Of a stretch of 64,000 bases of DNA, positions 21,336 through 33,019 are shown piece by piece. The translations under genes and the position numbers were made by a program. This stretch comes from Eledone cirrhosa (taxonomy: Eukaryota; Mollusca; Cephalopoda; Octopoda; Eledonidae): the NCBI GenBank assembly GCA_964016885.1, contig OZ024743.1, positions 190,653,892-190,717,891 of the forward strand, given 5' to 3'. The notes below the pieces were generated by a model. It did no database searches and had not been told where the DNA came from. It worked only from the letters and a program-made list of their open reading frames with translations. Position 1 is the first letter of the stretch. Every line of letters begins with the position of its first letter.

Positions 21336-22225
21336 AGGCGAGGGTGAAAGCCTGCGAGATGATGGAAAATTTATTTTGAAGCGGCAAAAGTGTTTAATAT
21401 GTGATGTGATACCATGTTTTTGTAAAAGTGTACAATATGATCGTTTATATAGTTTAGTGTGTAGAGACGCTGCCAAGTAAACACCGGGCTAAGTATTATC
21501 CTTGTGCTAAGTATTATACTTGAAGAAGCGCGTATGATTTGTACATCGATTAAATATTTCCGCACAAGTATTTAAACACTCACCAGTGTTTAACTTACCT
21601 AATATGTGTTTTCTCTCTTTTATAATATTGGCAGTACTTTGTTCTGTTGATATATATAGACTTTATCCTCCAGGAGTATTAAAACTTGCTGTAATATGCT
21701 TTCAGTGATTTCAGTTCTGGCTGACTAATGTAATGGTAGTTCGCTTCTCAACATATTAGTTGCACGAGTTATCTTTTAAAACCCTTGCTTTCCTTTACAC
21801 ATCTCAACTGGTTGAGTGGTTGGTGTGGTATGCTTGAGATAACATCGACTTCTTATATGACTGATTCAGTGTTGTATGCGTGTATTTCCTGAACCCCAAA
21901 ACGTCCTTCAAACATCCTGACAAAAATCATACCACTCACCTCGAAAACGACGTGTGGAAACTCAAACCAAACGACACAGCGTTCTCCCTTAAATAGAGTA
22001 TAGAGGAAAGATTAATCTCCCAATCGCTGGAAAGATTAATCACTTGAAAGATTAATCACTGGAGTGAAATTTTGCTAGTTGTCTTTAAAAAATCGCTGCT
22101 TAAATACGTGCCTGGATTGTTTCGGTTTTTTAAGGGTACCAAAATTTCGGTATGCTATCATCAGATAAAATACAAAAAGTTTTATAAATATTTGACATGA
22201 CCAAGGATAATATACCTTAACTGTT
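21335..22225. other. Unassigned DNA
   Basis: No gene is recognised. 22137-22167 on the minus strand reads CTGATGA then CGAAA, but without convincing stems. Confidence 0.5.
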
Positions 22226-23275
22226 GAACTGTGTGTGTGTACATATATATATATATATAAATATATATAATATGTATGTATTTAAACATATACATATAAA
22301 TTGATGATGATGATATTGACGTATATATGTATATCTGCGTGGGGGGGGGCTGTTAGTGTGTGTGTATGTGTGTGCGTCTGCATACATAGATATACATATT
22401 TATAGACACACACATACACAAATATACAAATGTATATGTGAACATTAGCAGCTGAGAATTTGGATATAATACAGTTTTGATATATATATTTTACCAAAAT
22501 TAACACTGATTTAAGATCATAATTAAATTTTAAATGTTCTAATTAGATATGAACCATGTAATAGTTTTTCTGGGAGACTAGGAATGCAAAGCGACAGCGA
22601 TATAATTGGTAATACAGTTGTTTGGCAAAGCAACACTCACGTGGTTTTAGTCTGACCTCAGGGATATATATGTGTATATATATATATATATATGTGTGTG
22701 TGAGTGTGTGTGTGTGCAGATGTATATATATACATATATATATATATGCACACACAGACATATGTATATATAGGCATATATACACACACACACACATATA
22801 TATATATATATGAGTGTGTGTATATGCATATATATATATGTATATATATATGTACGTGTGTGTAAATATATATATGTATATATATATATATATATACCTC
22901 GACATATACATAAATGTCTGTGTATGTAACACTCTCTCTCTCTCTAACTCTGTATATATCTATATATCTATATATATAAATATATATATACATATATACA
23001 TATACATATATATATACATATACATACATATATAAATATATATATATATATACAAATATGTACATATATATATATATATATATATACATTTATATAAAAT
23101 AAATATATATATACATATATATATAAATTTATATATATATAAACATATACATATATAAATTTATATATATATAAATATATACATATATAAAAATATATAT
23201 ATACATATATATATAAATATATTTATACACATTTATATATATATATATATACATACAAACATACATACATATATG
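22226..23275. repeat. 1-kb compound TA/TG/CA microsatellite field
   Basis: Nearly continuous TATA, TATG, CACA and related runs, interrupted by a unique block at about 22440-22670. ORFs rich in Ile and Tyr across it are artefacts. Confidence 0.95.
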
Positions 23276-24263
23276 TGAAATATTGATAAGATGCCTAACC
23301 AGATGATGGCTAATTTTGGCTAGCTAATTTCAGTTGTGTCTAAATTCAGCAAGTGTATCATTAATTAATCATACTTTTGGCTGTTATATATGATGGTGCT
23401 TAATTTTTTAAGCATTCATCTATCTAGAAACTCAATTAACATCCCACTAATGTTCAGTTATATTCAGATATATGCTTATGTCGAATTAGTTTGAACTAAT
23501 TACACCAGTATTTGGAGAAAGTTATGATACTTTAGTGTGAAAAATAATGAAAAAGAAACAAAATATAAACTTTTGTTGTTGTTTAGACCCAAGTCTTCCC
23601 TGGCTGAGCTGTCATTTGATACAATGAAATATTTTGCAAGCCTTGATCATTCTTTAATTTTTGAGTTTGAGGCTGCATTTCTGACAGTCTTCTTCTCCAG
23701 CAGTTGATTTTGAGGGAATTTTGCTTCTTTCTACATGGCCAAAAAACTATAGAAATCCCTATATTACATTATTGGTGCTATTTATTTTATATTGGTTTTT
23801 GTTTTAGTCCCATTTTAACACTTATTATGCACACATATTTTTAAAGTCATTACCACCATGGTCTGCTCTTCTTTTCATAGATATGTAGAGCTATATTCTC
23901 CAATTTCTTTCCCTACTCAAGACTGTATGACATAATTCAAGGAAATTCAGCTGTTATTTTTTCGCCATTTTAGTGACCATGTACACCTCTTTGTTGTTAT
24001 TAGTGATTACATTGTTTTTAGTGGATGTGATAATATCAGTGTTGTTATTGTTTTTTTTTATCTATATCATGTTTAGATACGCCATATGAATAGAATTTCA
24101 TTTTTCATGCTTTTTTATTAATCTGGCATTTAGCTTTCTGTCCCAGTTTTTAATCTCTGCGAATACTGATGCAACTGATATGACTTTGACATATACTCTT
24201 TGTTACACATGGCTATATGATTATTACCTCCCTACTCACCACCATAGGCGCTGATCTGACCAG
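23276..24263. other. Unassigned AT-rich DNA
   Basis: No gene or element is recognised. Confidence 0.6.
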
Positions 24264-24395
24264 CCACAGGTGTGAGCTTCACGAGTTTGAATGGCTCTTC
24301 CAGCGCGTCTCCCTTGCCGTCCTCCGGGCAAACGCCTTCTCCATTCTGTCCACTGGGGCTGGGCTGTGGGGAGGCTATCAACATGATTGACTGAC
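24264..24395. repeat. Dispersed repeat X, copy 2
   Basis: Matches 1601-1728 in the same orientation (AGGTGTGAGC, TGGCTCTTCCAGCGC, CTCCATTCTGTCC). Homology fades beyond about 24395. Confidence 0.8.
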
Positions 24396-25028
24396 CTGTT
24401 ATTTTATCAGTCAACACAGAAATTCCTACCATCATCGTGTATGATTTTAAGTTACACATGGTTAATAAGTTTGTTTTACAAAAATGTGGCCCTAGGTTCA
24501 ATCCTACTACAAAATGTTTTGAGGGATTGTCTTTTGCCATAGCCTTCTGTCAGCTAAACACTTGTGAGTCAATTTTGAGAGGCAGATACTGTGCAGAAGC
24601 TTGCTATATAATGCCAACCAATCCATTGGTTCATGTTTATGACTGGAATCATTCATAAATTCTGCCAGGAGATTGTCATGGAAAATGTGAATATGCATCA
24701 CATTGCTGCAAATTTTATCCTACAATATTTTCAGGTGGTTGATAAATGTGGGATGTAATATACCAAAACTCTGATGCAGCTGCAATTGGCTACTGTATCA
24801 TAACAATGTTCTTTCTTACACCTTTCTCCAGACTATAGAGTCTTGACAAAGAACGAAATGACAGTTGTTTCATACACCTTATATGAACTTGATATATCCC
24901 CCATATCTACTAGGATTTCCAAATGTTTCTTAAAACTCTTTGAGAGGGTAAATGAAATTCTAATAGAATAACAGCCAGCATTCTATATTTGTTGCATAAA
25001 AGACCTGCTGGAATATCTGTGTATATTC
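24396..25028. other. Unassigned DNA
   Basis: Short overlapping ORFs at 24437-24701 with no recognisable motif. Confidence 0.5.
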
Positions 25029-25306
25029 TAAAGTCCAAAGTCTGCCTCGAGCCTAGAAGCTCATCAGGCAGGTCCTTATCCCAGTTGCCATAGTGTCATG
25101 TAACTGAGAGTACAAGACTCTGCTCTGGATAGGATACCAGTCCATCACAGGATTAGACTCTCAGTTATTGCTGCTACTCATGTTTTTTATGTGAAATGAA
25201 GTGTTTTTCTCAAGAACACAACACACAACCCAGTTCAGGAATCAAACCCATGACATTATGATCGTAAGTTCAACATTCTTACCACCAGGTCATCTGCCTC
25301 TACTCT
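25029..25306 (-). repeat. tRNA-derived SINE (family T), copy 1
   Basis: Minus-strand tRNA-like head with A-box-like GGTGGTAAGA and B-box GGGTTTGATTCC, then a central part with CTTGAGAAAAACACTTCATT, ending in a GACTTTGGACTTTAG tail. 59505-59775 is a second copy. The central region resembles the conserved core shared among several cephalopod SINEs. Confidence 0.82.
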
Positions 25307-25540
25307 GTGTATATTGTAAGAATAATAAGAATATTTCAAATGGGATGGGGCCTGAATGTAAATGATATATCGAATATATTAATTTCGGGCTTAAACTAAC
25401 AACCTTCTGATACTACCTAATAAATGATAATCGACAGAATACCCATCTGTCATTTGTACCTTTCTTAGATGGTCTGATATTTACTCTTGACATCGAAGTT
25501 AAGTGAGCTTTGTTTCTTCTGTTGTAGTAGTGAATTTATT

Positions 25541-25745
25541 TAGCATATGAGGTGTTTGGCTCAAAGTCATAAGATCATTAGTTCAATTCCCAGCAGTACA
25601 TTGTGTTCTTAAGCAGGACAATTTGTTTCATTTGCTCCAGTTCACACAGATGACAAAAAATTGATTTTTGCCTGTAATGCAAAGAACCAGCCTCATCATC
25701 ATGTGTCACATTGAATCTCTTTCATAACTATATTAAGGGCACACA
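25541..25745 (+). repeat. SINE-like repeat with family T-like core
   Basis: tRNA-like head with AGTTCAATTCCC (B box), then GTGTTCTTAAGCAGGACAAT and TTTCATTTGCTCCAGTTCAC, which parallel the central core of family T. The head differs, so it is probably another tRNA-SINE subfamily. Confidence 0.65.
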
Positions 25746-27070
25746 TATCCAAGGTGTGATCAGTCATTTGAACATTAATTTCATGAGCAGGCAGATATGT
25801 TGTTTAAACAAGTAGATTATCCTTTGAATATTACAAATTCAAAATAGAAAACTCAGTTTTCAGCATCATGACAGCACCTTATTTACCTATACTTAATAAC
25901 TGCTGCTATCAAGACACTGTAGTTATATTATAGTTTATTGTAGAAACTTATAATGTAGCATAAAATAGTTTAGTTCATAGTAATGCTTAAGAATGATTCC
26001 AAAATATCCATGCTTTGATAGAAAGTTACTTTATGCCCTGAGGAAGGAAGTTATCTGAATATTATATTTATATAAATTATTTGTTCTATTCATTTGATAG
26101 GTATTTATTCTCTGACTATCTGGTACTGCAGAGTAATAGGAACATTGCCAGACTATTGTTTTTGGCCAAATATAATAGCAAAACTGAATTCAGTAATAAG
26201 CAAATAATAAGCAAAACAGAAAATGAATGATAAATAAATAAAAATGATGTTAGTATGCATGCAGGCATAGTAATCATCTGGAGAGCCATGATGGTGATCG
26301 CTGTGTAAATTATTATACACTTACTATAAGCCATAATGGAACTTAAATTCTGCATGAGTGAACTAACACGCCTCATTCACTAGCAATGGATTTCTTCACA
26401 TTCTGTAGAATATGATACAAACTAAGGGGGCTGTGCTTTATATTATCATGTTAAAAGTATTTTAAAATCATACTTGATGTCTAGCTTCAGGTCAGCCATG
26501 GAGAGTAAACAAACCTATAAGGAAAAAATCATTCGTGTTTCAGGCATAATGATATTTGCGACAACATTATTTTAAAAGATTCTTCTTCATTCAAGATGAT
26601 AGTGTAGAATTTAAGAGAAATTTCACTGTTACATTTTGCATGTCAAACCACAAGGTAGAAGCTTCCACATAGCATATATAGGAGTGTGGCAAAGTTTAGT
26701 AAAATAAAAACATTTTGATTGAAGAAATGAAAAGGAAATCAAAGTAACAATACTTCAAAAGATTGTTGGTGGTAATCTGAAAACGATCAAAACAACTTTC
26801 AAGAATGCAATGTAAGATGGGATAAATACTGATAAAAAAGCGAATAGCAAAACTGTAAGCCATTTCTGAGATGTAGCCACTTATCGCATTCAATAATAGA
26901 AAGCTCTAAAAATAAAGAAACTAGCAAAGTTGCTATTTTAGCAAGAATTATCATCATTATTAAATGAATTACAAAAATAAAATATTCTTATTGATCTTTA
27001 ATAATTATATTTGTTTGCATAAATCTTTACATTGAATTCACTGACAATACATAGGGATATTTTTTTAGAA
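25746..27070. other. Unassigned AT-rich DNA
   Basis: Open stretches at 26116-26376 and 26696-26893 (minus) are hydrophobic, low-complexity and unrecognised. Confidence 0.5.
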
Positions 27071-27074
27071 ATAA

Positions 27075-27075
<1 letters not shown>

Positions 27076-27112
<37 letters not shown>
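27076..27112. repeat. (TA)n microsatellite
   Basis: TA run followed by a short GT run. Confidence 0.95.
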
Positions 27113-27274
27113 TGTATGTGTGTGTGCGTGCAATATTAATTAGAGTATGTGTTACCTTTTCGCCGAAAATTTAGTATGCACGAAGTGCACAGATGGGACT
27201 ATTTATTCCAGAGAATATTTATAAACATGAAGTACAAGTCAACGGGTTATAATTCACTTTGTTTATTCATAATC

Positions 27275-27333
27275 ACTGTTATACATATTTCGGTGATAAC
27301 CATTATGCAACAGTTATGACATAATCAGACAGT
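27275..27333 (-). ncRNA. Hammerhead ribozyme-like motif, class beta, copy 2
   Basis: Minus strand: stem I ACUGU (27333-27329) pairs ACAGU (27279-27275). The core is CUGAUUA (27328-27322), one change from CUGANGA (G8 to U). Stem II GUCAUAAC/GUUAUCAC gives 7 of 8 pairs. GAAA is followed by an AUA/UAU mini-hairpin and A at the cleavage position. The design matches 21185-21239 although the stem sequences differ, and several differences are compensatory. Confidence 0.65.
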
Positions 27334-27564
27334 TAGAAGTTGAACAGAAAAAAAACTGAAAAACATAAAGAAGAAATACACCTTACTTCTGTTGTTTCGA
27401 TTCATTAATATGCTCTGGGCTGATATTTGGGTTTCTCTCTCAAAGCACTAGTAACATATGACTGGTAACAACAGACAAGAGGGGTTGTCTGTTGATACCT
27501 TATTTTATTAGGAGTGGCAATTGGCCCCAGTGACGATGGTAGTAGTAGTGGCAGTAGGGATAAT
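27334..27564. other. Probable PLE terminal-repeat flank
   Basis: No coding content. It adjoins the hammerhead-like motif; assignment is by position only. Confidence 0.35.
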
Positions 27565-27748
27565 ATAATTGTTTCTACTTTTGGCAGAAAGCCAGCAATT
27601 ATTCCAGAACATTACTGGTGCTTCATTTTATCAATCCCGTAAAAATGAAAGGCAAAGTTAACCTTGGCAGGATTTGAACTCAAACCATAAAGGGCCATAA
27701 ATCTATGCTGCAAAGCACGGCATCCGACCCTCTACCCATACATTATAT
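27565..27748 (-). repeat. SINE family S, copy 4
   Basis: Minus strand, near full length, with several substitutions (TTTTATCAATCCCGTAAAAA in the body). Confidence 0.9.
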
Positions 27749-27884
27749 CACATGCATAAAATAAATGGTACAGAAGTAGAAACAAAGGGCAGGGGAAAAA
27801 GAACTTGACTAACAAAAAAAAAACCTTAAAAACATGCCACATTTTTGTTCTTCAGGTTGTTTATGTTCTTCAAGTTTTCTTTTC

Positions 27885-28140
27885 TCTGCCTAATAAGTGG
27901 TATAGTTGTTCAACCATTAACTGCTACAAGGGTGATGGGGATGAACTAGAAAAGAAAAACTGCAAGGTTATCAAACTGATTGATCACATGGATGTAACAG
28001 AAAGTGTTTTTACATGATTGATTAGGAAGAGAACTAGTTTAGATAAGATGCAGTTCTGACGTGTTCCAAGATGGCATAACACCAATGCCTGCTTCTTAGT
28101 GAGACAACTGCATGATAAGTTCCTAACTAAGAGTAAGCCA
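27885..28140 (+). pseudogene. L-family LINE, RT fingers fragment
   Basis: Plus-strand frame with INCYKGDGDELE, a KLIDHM-like block, then after a stop RTSLDKMQF and CFLVRQLHDKFL. These align with INCYKGKGDALE, RVRLDEMQF and LFLVRQLQERFL in the LINE at 47041-49690. The fragment carries stops and a frameshift and ends exactly where SINE copy 5 begins, so the SINE probably inserted into it or at its edge. Confidence 0.82.
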
Positions 28141-28144
28141 TTAT

Positions 28145-28325
28145 GGTGAATTGGCAGTATTGGTAGAGGGTCGGACACCATGCGTTGATGCATAGAGTTA
28201 CGGCCCTTGTCATTCTGAGTTCAAATCCCGCCGAAGTTAACTTTGCCTTTCATCCTTAAGGGGTCGATAAGTACCAGTAATGCACTGGGTAATTGCTGGC
28301 CTTGTGCCAAAAATAGAAACAATTA
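28145..28325 (+). repeat. SINE family S, copy 5
   Basis: Full-length plus copy abutting the LINE fragment. It has a small deletion in the body (GGTCGATAAGTACCAGTAAT, lacking AAATAAA). Confidence 0.92.
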
Positions 28326-29287
28326 TATATATCATTCATTGTATTGGTTAAAGTCCTTGACAGTGTATCACACACTTTAGTCCGATGAAATTTAAGAAAA
28401 CTTGGCAGAGATGAATCACAAAAGAGCAATGACAATGATGTATGCAGATGCAGTGTATCAGCTGGTGAAGAGTAAGAAATATTTATACTCATATTTTTGT
28501 ACTTATTTGTTGTGATAGGATAAGTAAATTGTGTTTCAATATGCAAGTAAAGTGAGTCCAGCAAGGGATTCTGCATCTTGTAATAGAGAAGAGATAATGA
28601 AAGTGCTGCTTCAGCTAGTGATGAAACTAATAGATTTGTTATCCAGTGCCATTTCATTGCAACTTATCTATCATAGTGAGTGAGAATAAAAAATGGCTCA
28701 AAATGCCAGATGCTATCATGATAGCTTAGGGGCAATGCATTGGGTCAGAAAGATAATTCTCTTAAATATAGAATTAATTGCTGCTTCAGTAATCAGTAAA
28801 TTGTAGCAGAAATAATTGATTAACCCTTAAATGCTGTTTCAAGTAGTTATCTGAATAGACTTTTGTCTTGAAATCAAGACATGGAAAAGAATGGATATAA
28901 GAAGAAATCATACTTTATCATGTTAATCTTCCTCATATATAATTGTTAGTGATCAACAAGATTCGAGGCAAACAAAATCACCATTAAATGATTGACATTC
29001 ATGTTAACCAGTTTCCTGTTTCAACTTTTCAATGAAGAACAGGTTTGGGTGAAATGAATATTGACAAAATTAATTGTCATACATAAAGGAAAGTGGAAAG
29101 TTTAGTAGAAGCCCAAAGTAAAAGAATAAGTATTGATCTTCTTCTAATTATCGTTAACCTCCACATCACTATCAATAATATCATCAAGAATAATGTTCGA
29201 GTAGAGTAGGCTGTTGGCATCTCTATCAATGTTTTCTGAGTTTAAATTCCCTTAGAAATATTGTTCATTTTCTCTTTTATATAGAAG
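28326..29287. other. Unassigned AT-rich DNA
   Basis: No gene recognised. Confidence 0.55.
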
Positions 29288-29433
29288 ACAATAAAATCCT
29301 CCATTCATACACTTGTCTATAATGGTGGTTGAGTTCCAGTGAGGAAAAATGTATTTGAAAACTGGCAAGAGCAAAAGTGATTTGAGCACCTCTCCATGGC
29401 TGGTCGACCGAATAGAAATATCAATTAAATATG
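29288..29433. repeat. 146-bp direct repeat, copy 1
   Basis: Copy 2 is at 30088-30233, exactly 800 bp away, with few substitutions and no indel. Both contain CTCCATGGCTGGTCGACCGA and end at CAATTAAATATG. No coding content. Confidence 0.95.
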
Positions 29434-30087
29434 CTTCAAATCAAATCAAGCTTTACTGTTTTATCCAAGGAAGGACATGTTGGATAACATAAACTTAAAT
29501 ATCTCTAAAAGGTTAGCAGATTATGACTACTTAGATAAAATAAGGATTTCAGCTAGAATACAGGAACGTTGGTTTGTGTTTCTCTTGTTGCTGCTGTTCT
29601 CATTTAGCTACAAACTACAAACAGTTATGTTACTGATCTATCTTTCATTAGATTTAATCACTTAAATAAATTAGGCACCAATGAAATTTAAATAATTGAA
29701 GATAGATAATTTAAGAAGATAATACAAAAACTAATTTTATAGCATAGGATTAAGAATATGAATAGCATGGATCTATTTTGTTTTTTACCGAGACTACATT
29801 GTCTAATATATCCATTTTTAAAATATTGTAGGATGTAATTTGACTATTATTTCCAGCAGATCAAGCAATCACATAGAGAAACACTTATTCACTATTTATT
29901 CATCACATTTATTCGAAAATGGGAAGAGATGAGTGCTCCTGCCTATTTTATTCCATTTTCTGTCCTTCATATCCCTGAGAAATATATAACAAAATATTTC
30001 CTAAAATTATAGATTCTGAGCCTCATTAAATGAAACCAATATTTTTACATTACCATTTCTGTGTAGGTATGTATTAAATGCATCAAC
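29434..30087. other. Interval between the direct repeats
   Basis: AT-rich, no element recognised. It could be the interior of a non-coding element flanked by 146-bp repeats. Confidence 0.4.
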
Positions 30088-30233
30088 ACAATAAAATCTT
30101 CCATTCATACACTTGTCTATAATGGTGGTTGAGTTCCAGTGAGGAAAAATGTATCTGAAAACTAGCAAGAGCAAAAGTGATTTGAGCACCTCTCCATGGC
30201 TGGTCGACCGAATAGAAATATCAATTAAATATG
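30088..30233. repeat. 146-bp direct repeat, copy 2
   Basis: See copy 1 at 29288-29433. Same orientation; the flanks differ immediately outside. Confidence 0.95.
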
Positions 30234-30884
30234 ATTAAATTTAGATACACACTTGAAATGTGATTTATTTTCATATGGCCCATGCCTTACTCAATTATAC
30301 CCTCCCACAACTGAAAAGATTCATACAATATAAAAGATTCATACAATATAAAATTGAATCAAAATGAGGATGCAGCCACATATATAAGACAATTAGATGA
30401 AATATGCATATGCTAGATATAGAATTGTGTTTCTGAATAAAATATATAACAAAGTATGTCATTTATTAAAACAGATAACAAATAAACTATTAGTAGATAT
30501 ATATATCTTCATGAAAAGGTTAAGCAATTCATTGTGCTTGTCCAACTAGTGTTCTAGACAAATATCTATAACTCCTGCAAAAAGCAATGATAAACATTTA
30601 CTGAATAGTTCTGATAATAAGTATTTGAGAAAGAAACTATTTATCCCATTAATGTGCAGAATAATTGCAGATCAATTGTTTATATTTCACCAACTATGGT
30701 AAATAAGTTTGCTAGGTGGTTTGAGGCACAATCATTTGTGAAGCACTTTGATTGTTTTTTTTACCATAGGCTTCATGCATCTGAACCTTTCTAAATGTGG
30801 AGCCCTGTGGAGGAATATATATATATATAATCATCAACATCTAATATCAAAAATATATATTTTGTTTTATATATATATATAGGT
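30234..30884. other. Unassigned AT-rich DNA
   Basis: A 20-bp unit, TAAAAGATTCATACAATATA, is partly duplicated at 30311-30350. No gene seen. Confidence 0.55.
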
Positions 30885-31528
30885 AAATATCTTTAAGTCG
30901 TTTGGAAGCCTCGACAATGCAAATGGGTAAATCTCCGGGTAACAAGATCCGGTGGTGGAGAGAGAGATGTAAGTGGGTGTACGTTGAGATGCGTGGTGTG
31001 TAAAGATGTGTAAATGTGTAGAAGAAAGAAGGGAAGAGTATAAAGGATAAAATAAAAATAACAACACAAGAGAGAGTTACCTTGGGAGAGATTTAATAGT
31101 GCCTATATATTTCGGATTCACATCCATCAACTGGGGTTTTTTTCCGGGGTAAAGATTGTCTGTCGGACAGGTGCGAAACGCGTCCTCCGCTGTTTGTTGT
31201 TTTGAATTCAAAACAACAAACAGCGGAGGACGCGTTTCGCACCTGTCCAACAGACAACCTTTACCCCAGAAAAAAACCCCAGTTGATGGATGTGAATCCG
31301 AAATATATAGGCACTATTAAATCTCTCCCAAGGTAACTCTCTCTTGTGTTGTTATTTTTATTTTATCCTTTATACTCTTCCCTTCTTTCTTCTACACATT
31401 TACACATCTTTACACACCACGCATCTCAACGTACACCCACTTACATCTCTCTCTCCACCACCGGATCTTGTTACCCGGAGATTTACCCATTTGCATTGTC
31501 GAGGCTTCCAAACGACTTAAAGATATTT
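30885..31528. repeat. 644-bp near-perfect palindrome
   Basis: Two 322-bp arms meet at GAATTC (31204-31209) with no spacer. Outer ends AAATATCTTTAAGTCG (30885) and CGACTTAAAGATATTT (31513) are equidistant from the centre. I saw only a handful of differences, clustered at about 31143-31166 and the mirrored 31247-31270. The arms hold GGTGCGAAACGCGTCC, a CTGTYGGACAG hairpin and GATGGATGTGAATCCGAAAT, which resemble PLE terminal-repeat sequences with hammerhead 3' parts. The same 55-residue peptide is readable in both arms, but this is just a consequence of the symmetry. Confidence 0.95.
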
Positions 31529-32508
31529 ATTTATTATTCCACAATGCTTCAAGCAAACTTCAATACTCTCTTATATATATATGTGTTTACCGAAAGGGGA
31601 TTTCAGAAATTGTGTGTCAAAGAGAAATACCGCCACCTATTTTGTTTCATCCAAGTTATGCATTTTGATATCCAAGTTGACGCTATCTAAGGAAGTAGAT
31701 AAAATGAGTTTCAAACTCTGTACTGAGACTGATAGAAGGGATTAAACCTCTTGACTGTGGTGCTTCGTCATTGGTGCATTCTAATGATTAAAACCTATGA
31801 AAGAAAATGAAAGTAAGATATTTTGCCATTATTGGTGATTTGATTTGAACTTACCAACCTCAGTTATATAGTTTTGGAGAGTTTAACCATTAAAAAAATT
31901 ATCTGTTTTGATAGAGCATTTATCCAACTCAACTATCTCTTCATGACTCCTCCATTTAAACAACAATAGCTTAGCATTGCCTCTAAATAACTTCGCCATC
32001 TGTAAAATTAATACCCTGTATTTATATATGTATATATAGAAGATAGTTATCAAATTATAGCTTGCATACAATTATATTATGAATACTTGAGTTGCTGCAG
32101 TAGCAACTCTCAGCAGGTTAGCACTTTAAAGATTCTTTCAAACAGAATCTAATAATTTTCACACTACTGTCAAGATACATTGTACACACCGAGCTACACA
32201 CACATATGTATATATACACACAAACATGCAGACATATATACACAAACACTAATGTGCATTCTTATATTTCATGAGTGTGAGACTTTGTATGAATGTATGT
32301 ATGTATAAATACTTAATTGTATCTAGCTTGAGAGAGGGAGCAGGTAGGGAGAAAGAGAAATGACCTGCCTATTCTCAACTTCCAAGTAATTTCATCATGT
32401 TCTTATAAATTAACAAAATATATCAGTCTCGGCTGTCAGGCTTTAAATTATGGCCTTAGTTGAATTGTACAAATCTAGTGTTAGAGATTTATTCAGACAC
32501 ACATACAT

Positions 32509-32519
<11 letters not shown>
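31529..32519. other. Unassigned AT-rich DNA
   Basis: No gene recognised; short TA and CA runs at 32190-32250. Confidence 0.55.
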
Positions 32520-32539
<20 letters not shown>

Positions 32540-32642
32540 AATTGTGACTGTGATATGCCACTCAGTATTTGAATGTGCATATGTATGTCTGTGTGTGTGT
32601 GTGTATCGGTAAATTTATCTATCTAACTATATATATATATGT

Positions 32643-32736
<94 letters not shown>
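32520..32736. repeat. (TA)n/(GT)n microsatellites
   Basis: TA arrays at 32522-32540, 32626-32680 and 32686-32736, with ACTA interruptions; it adjoins an ATC run that is the LINE tail. Confidence 0.95.
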
Positions 32737-32738
<2 letters not shown>

Positions 32739-33019
32739 TCATCATCACCGTTTTACGTCCGTTCTTCCACGCTAGCATGGGTTAGACGGGTTGTCCTGTT
32801 GTGGGCAGTGTCTGGTCGGCTGACCATGCCAGGAACTGATCTGGCTTGATTTCTACAGCTGGATGCCCTTCCTAACACCAACCTCATTTACAGTGAGTGC
32901 TGGGTGCTTTTTCGTGGCGTCTACACGTCCACTTTACAGTGTGGGCTGGGTGCTTTTTTGCCGTGGCACCTCCACGACCACCTTGCGGTGGGGGGGGGGG
33001 GGCATATTGTTTATATGCT
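32737..33019 (-). repeat. 3' UTR and (GAT)n tail of L-family LINE
   Basis: On the minus strand the LINE ends in GATGATGAT (32737-32748). The UTR has two related roughly 55-bp units (GTGGGCTGGGTGCTTTTTTG on the plus strand) and a G homopolymer at 32988-33002. 44865-45320 is a diverged homologue with more units. Confidence 0.82.

Noticed and set aside
22140..22167. CTGATGA then CGAAA on the minus strand, hammerhead candidate
   Set aside because: Spacing for stem II is too short and stems I and III do not pair.
26116..26376. 86-codon minus ORF with apparent transmembrane segments
   Set aside because: AT-rich composition; no family resemblance.
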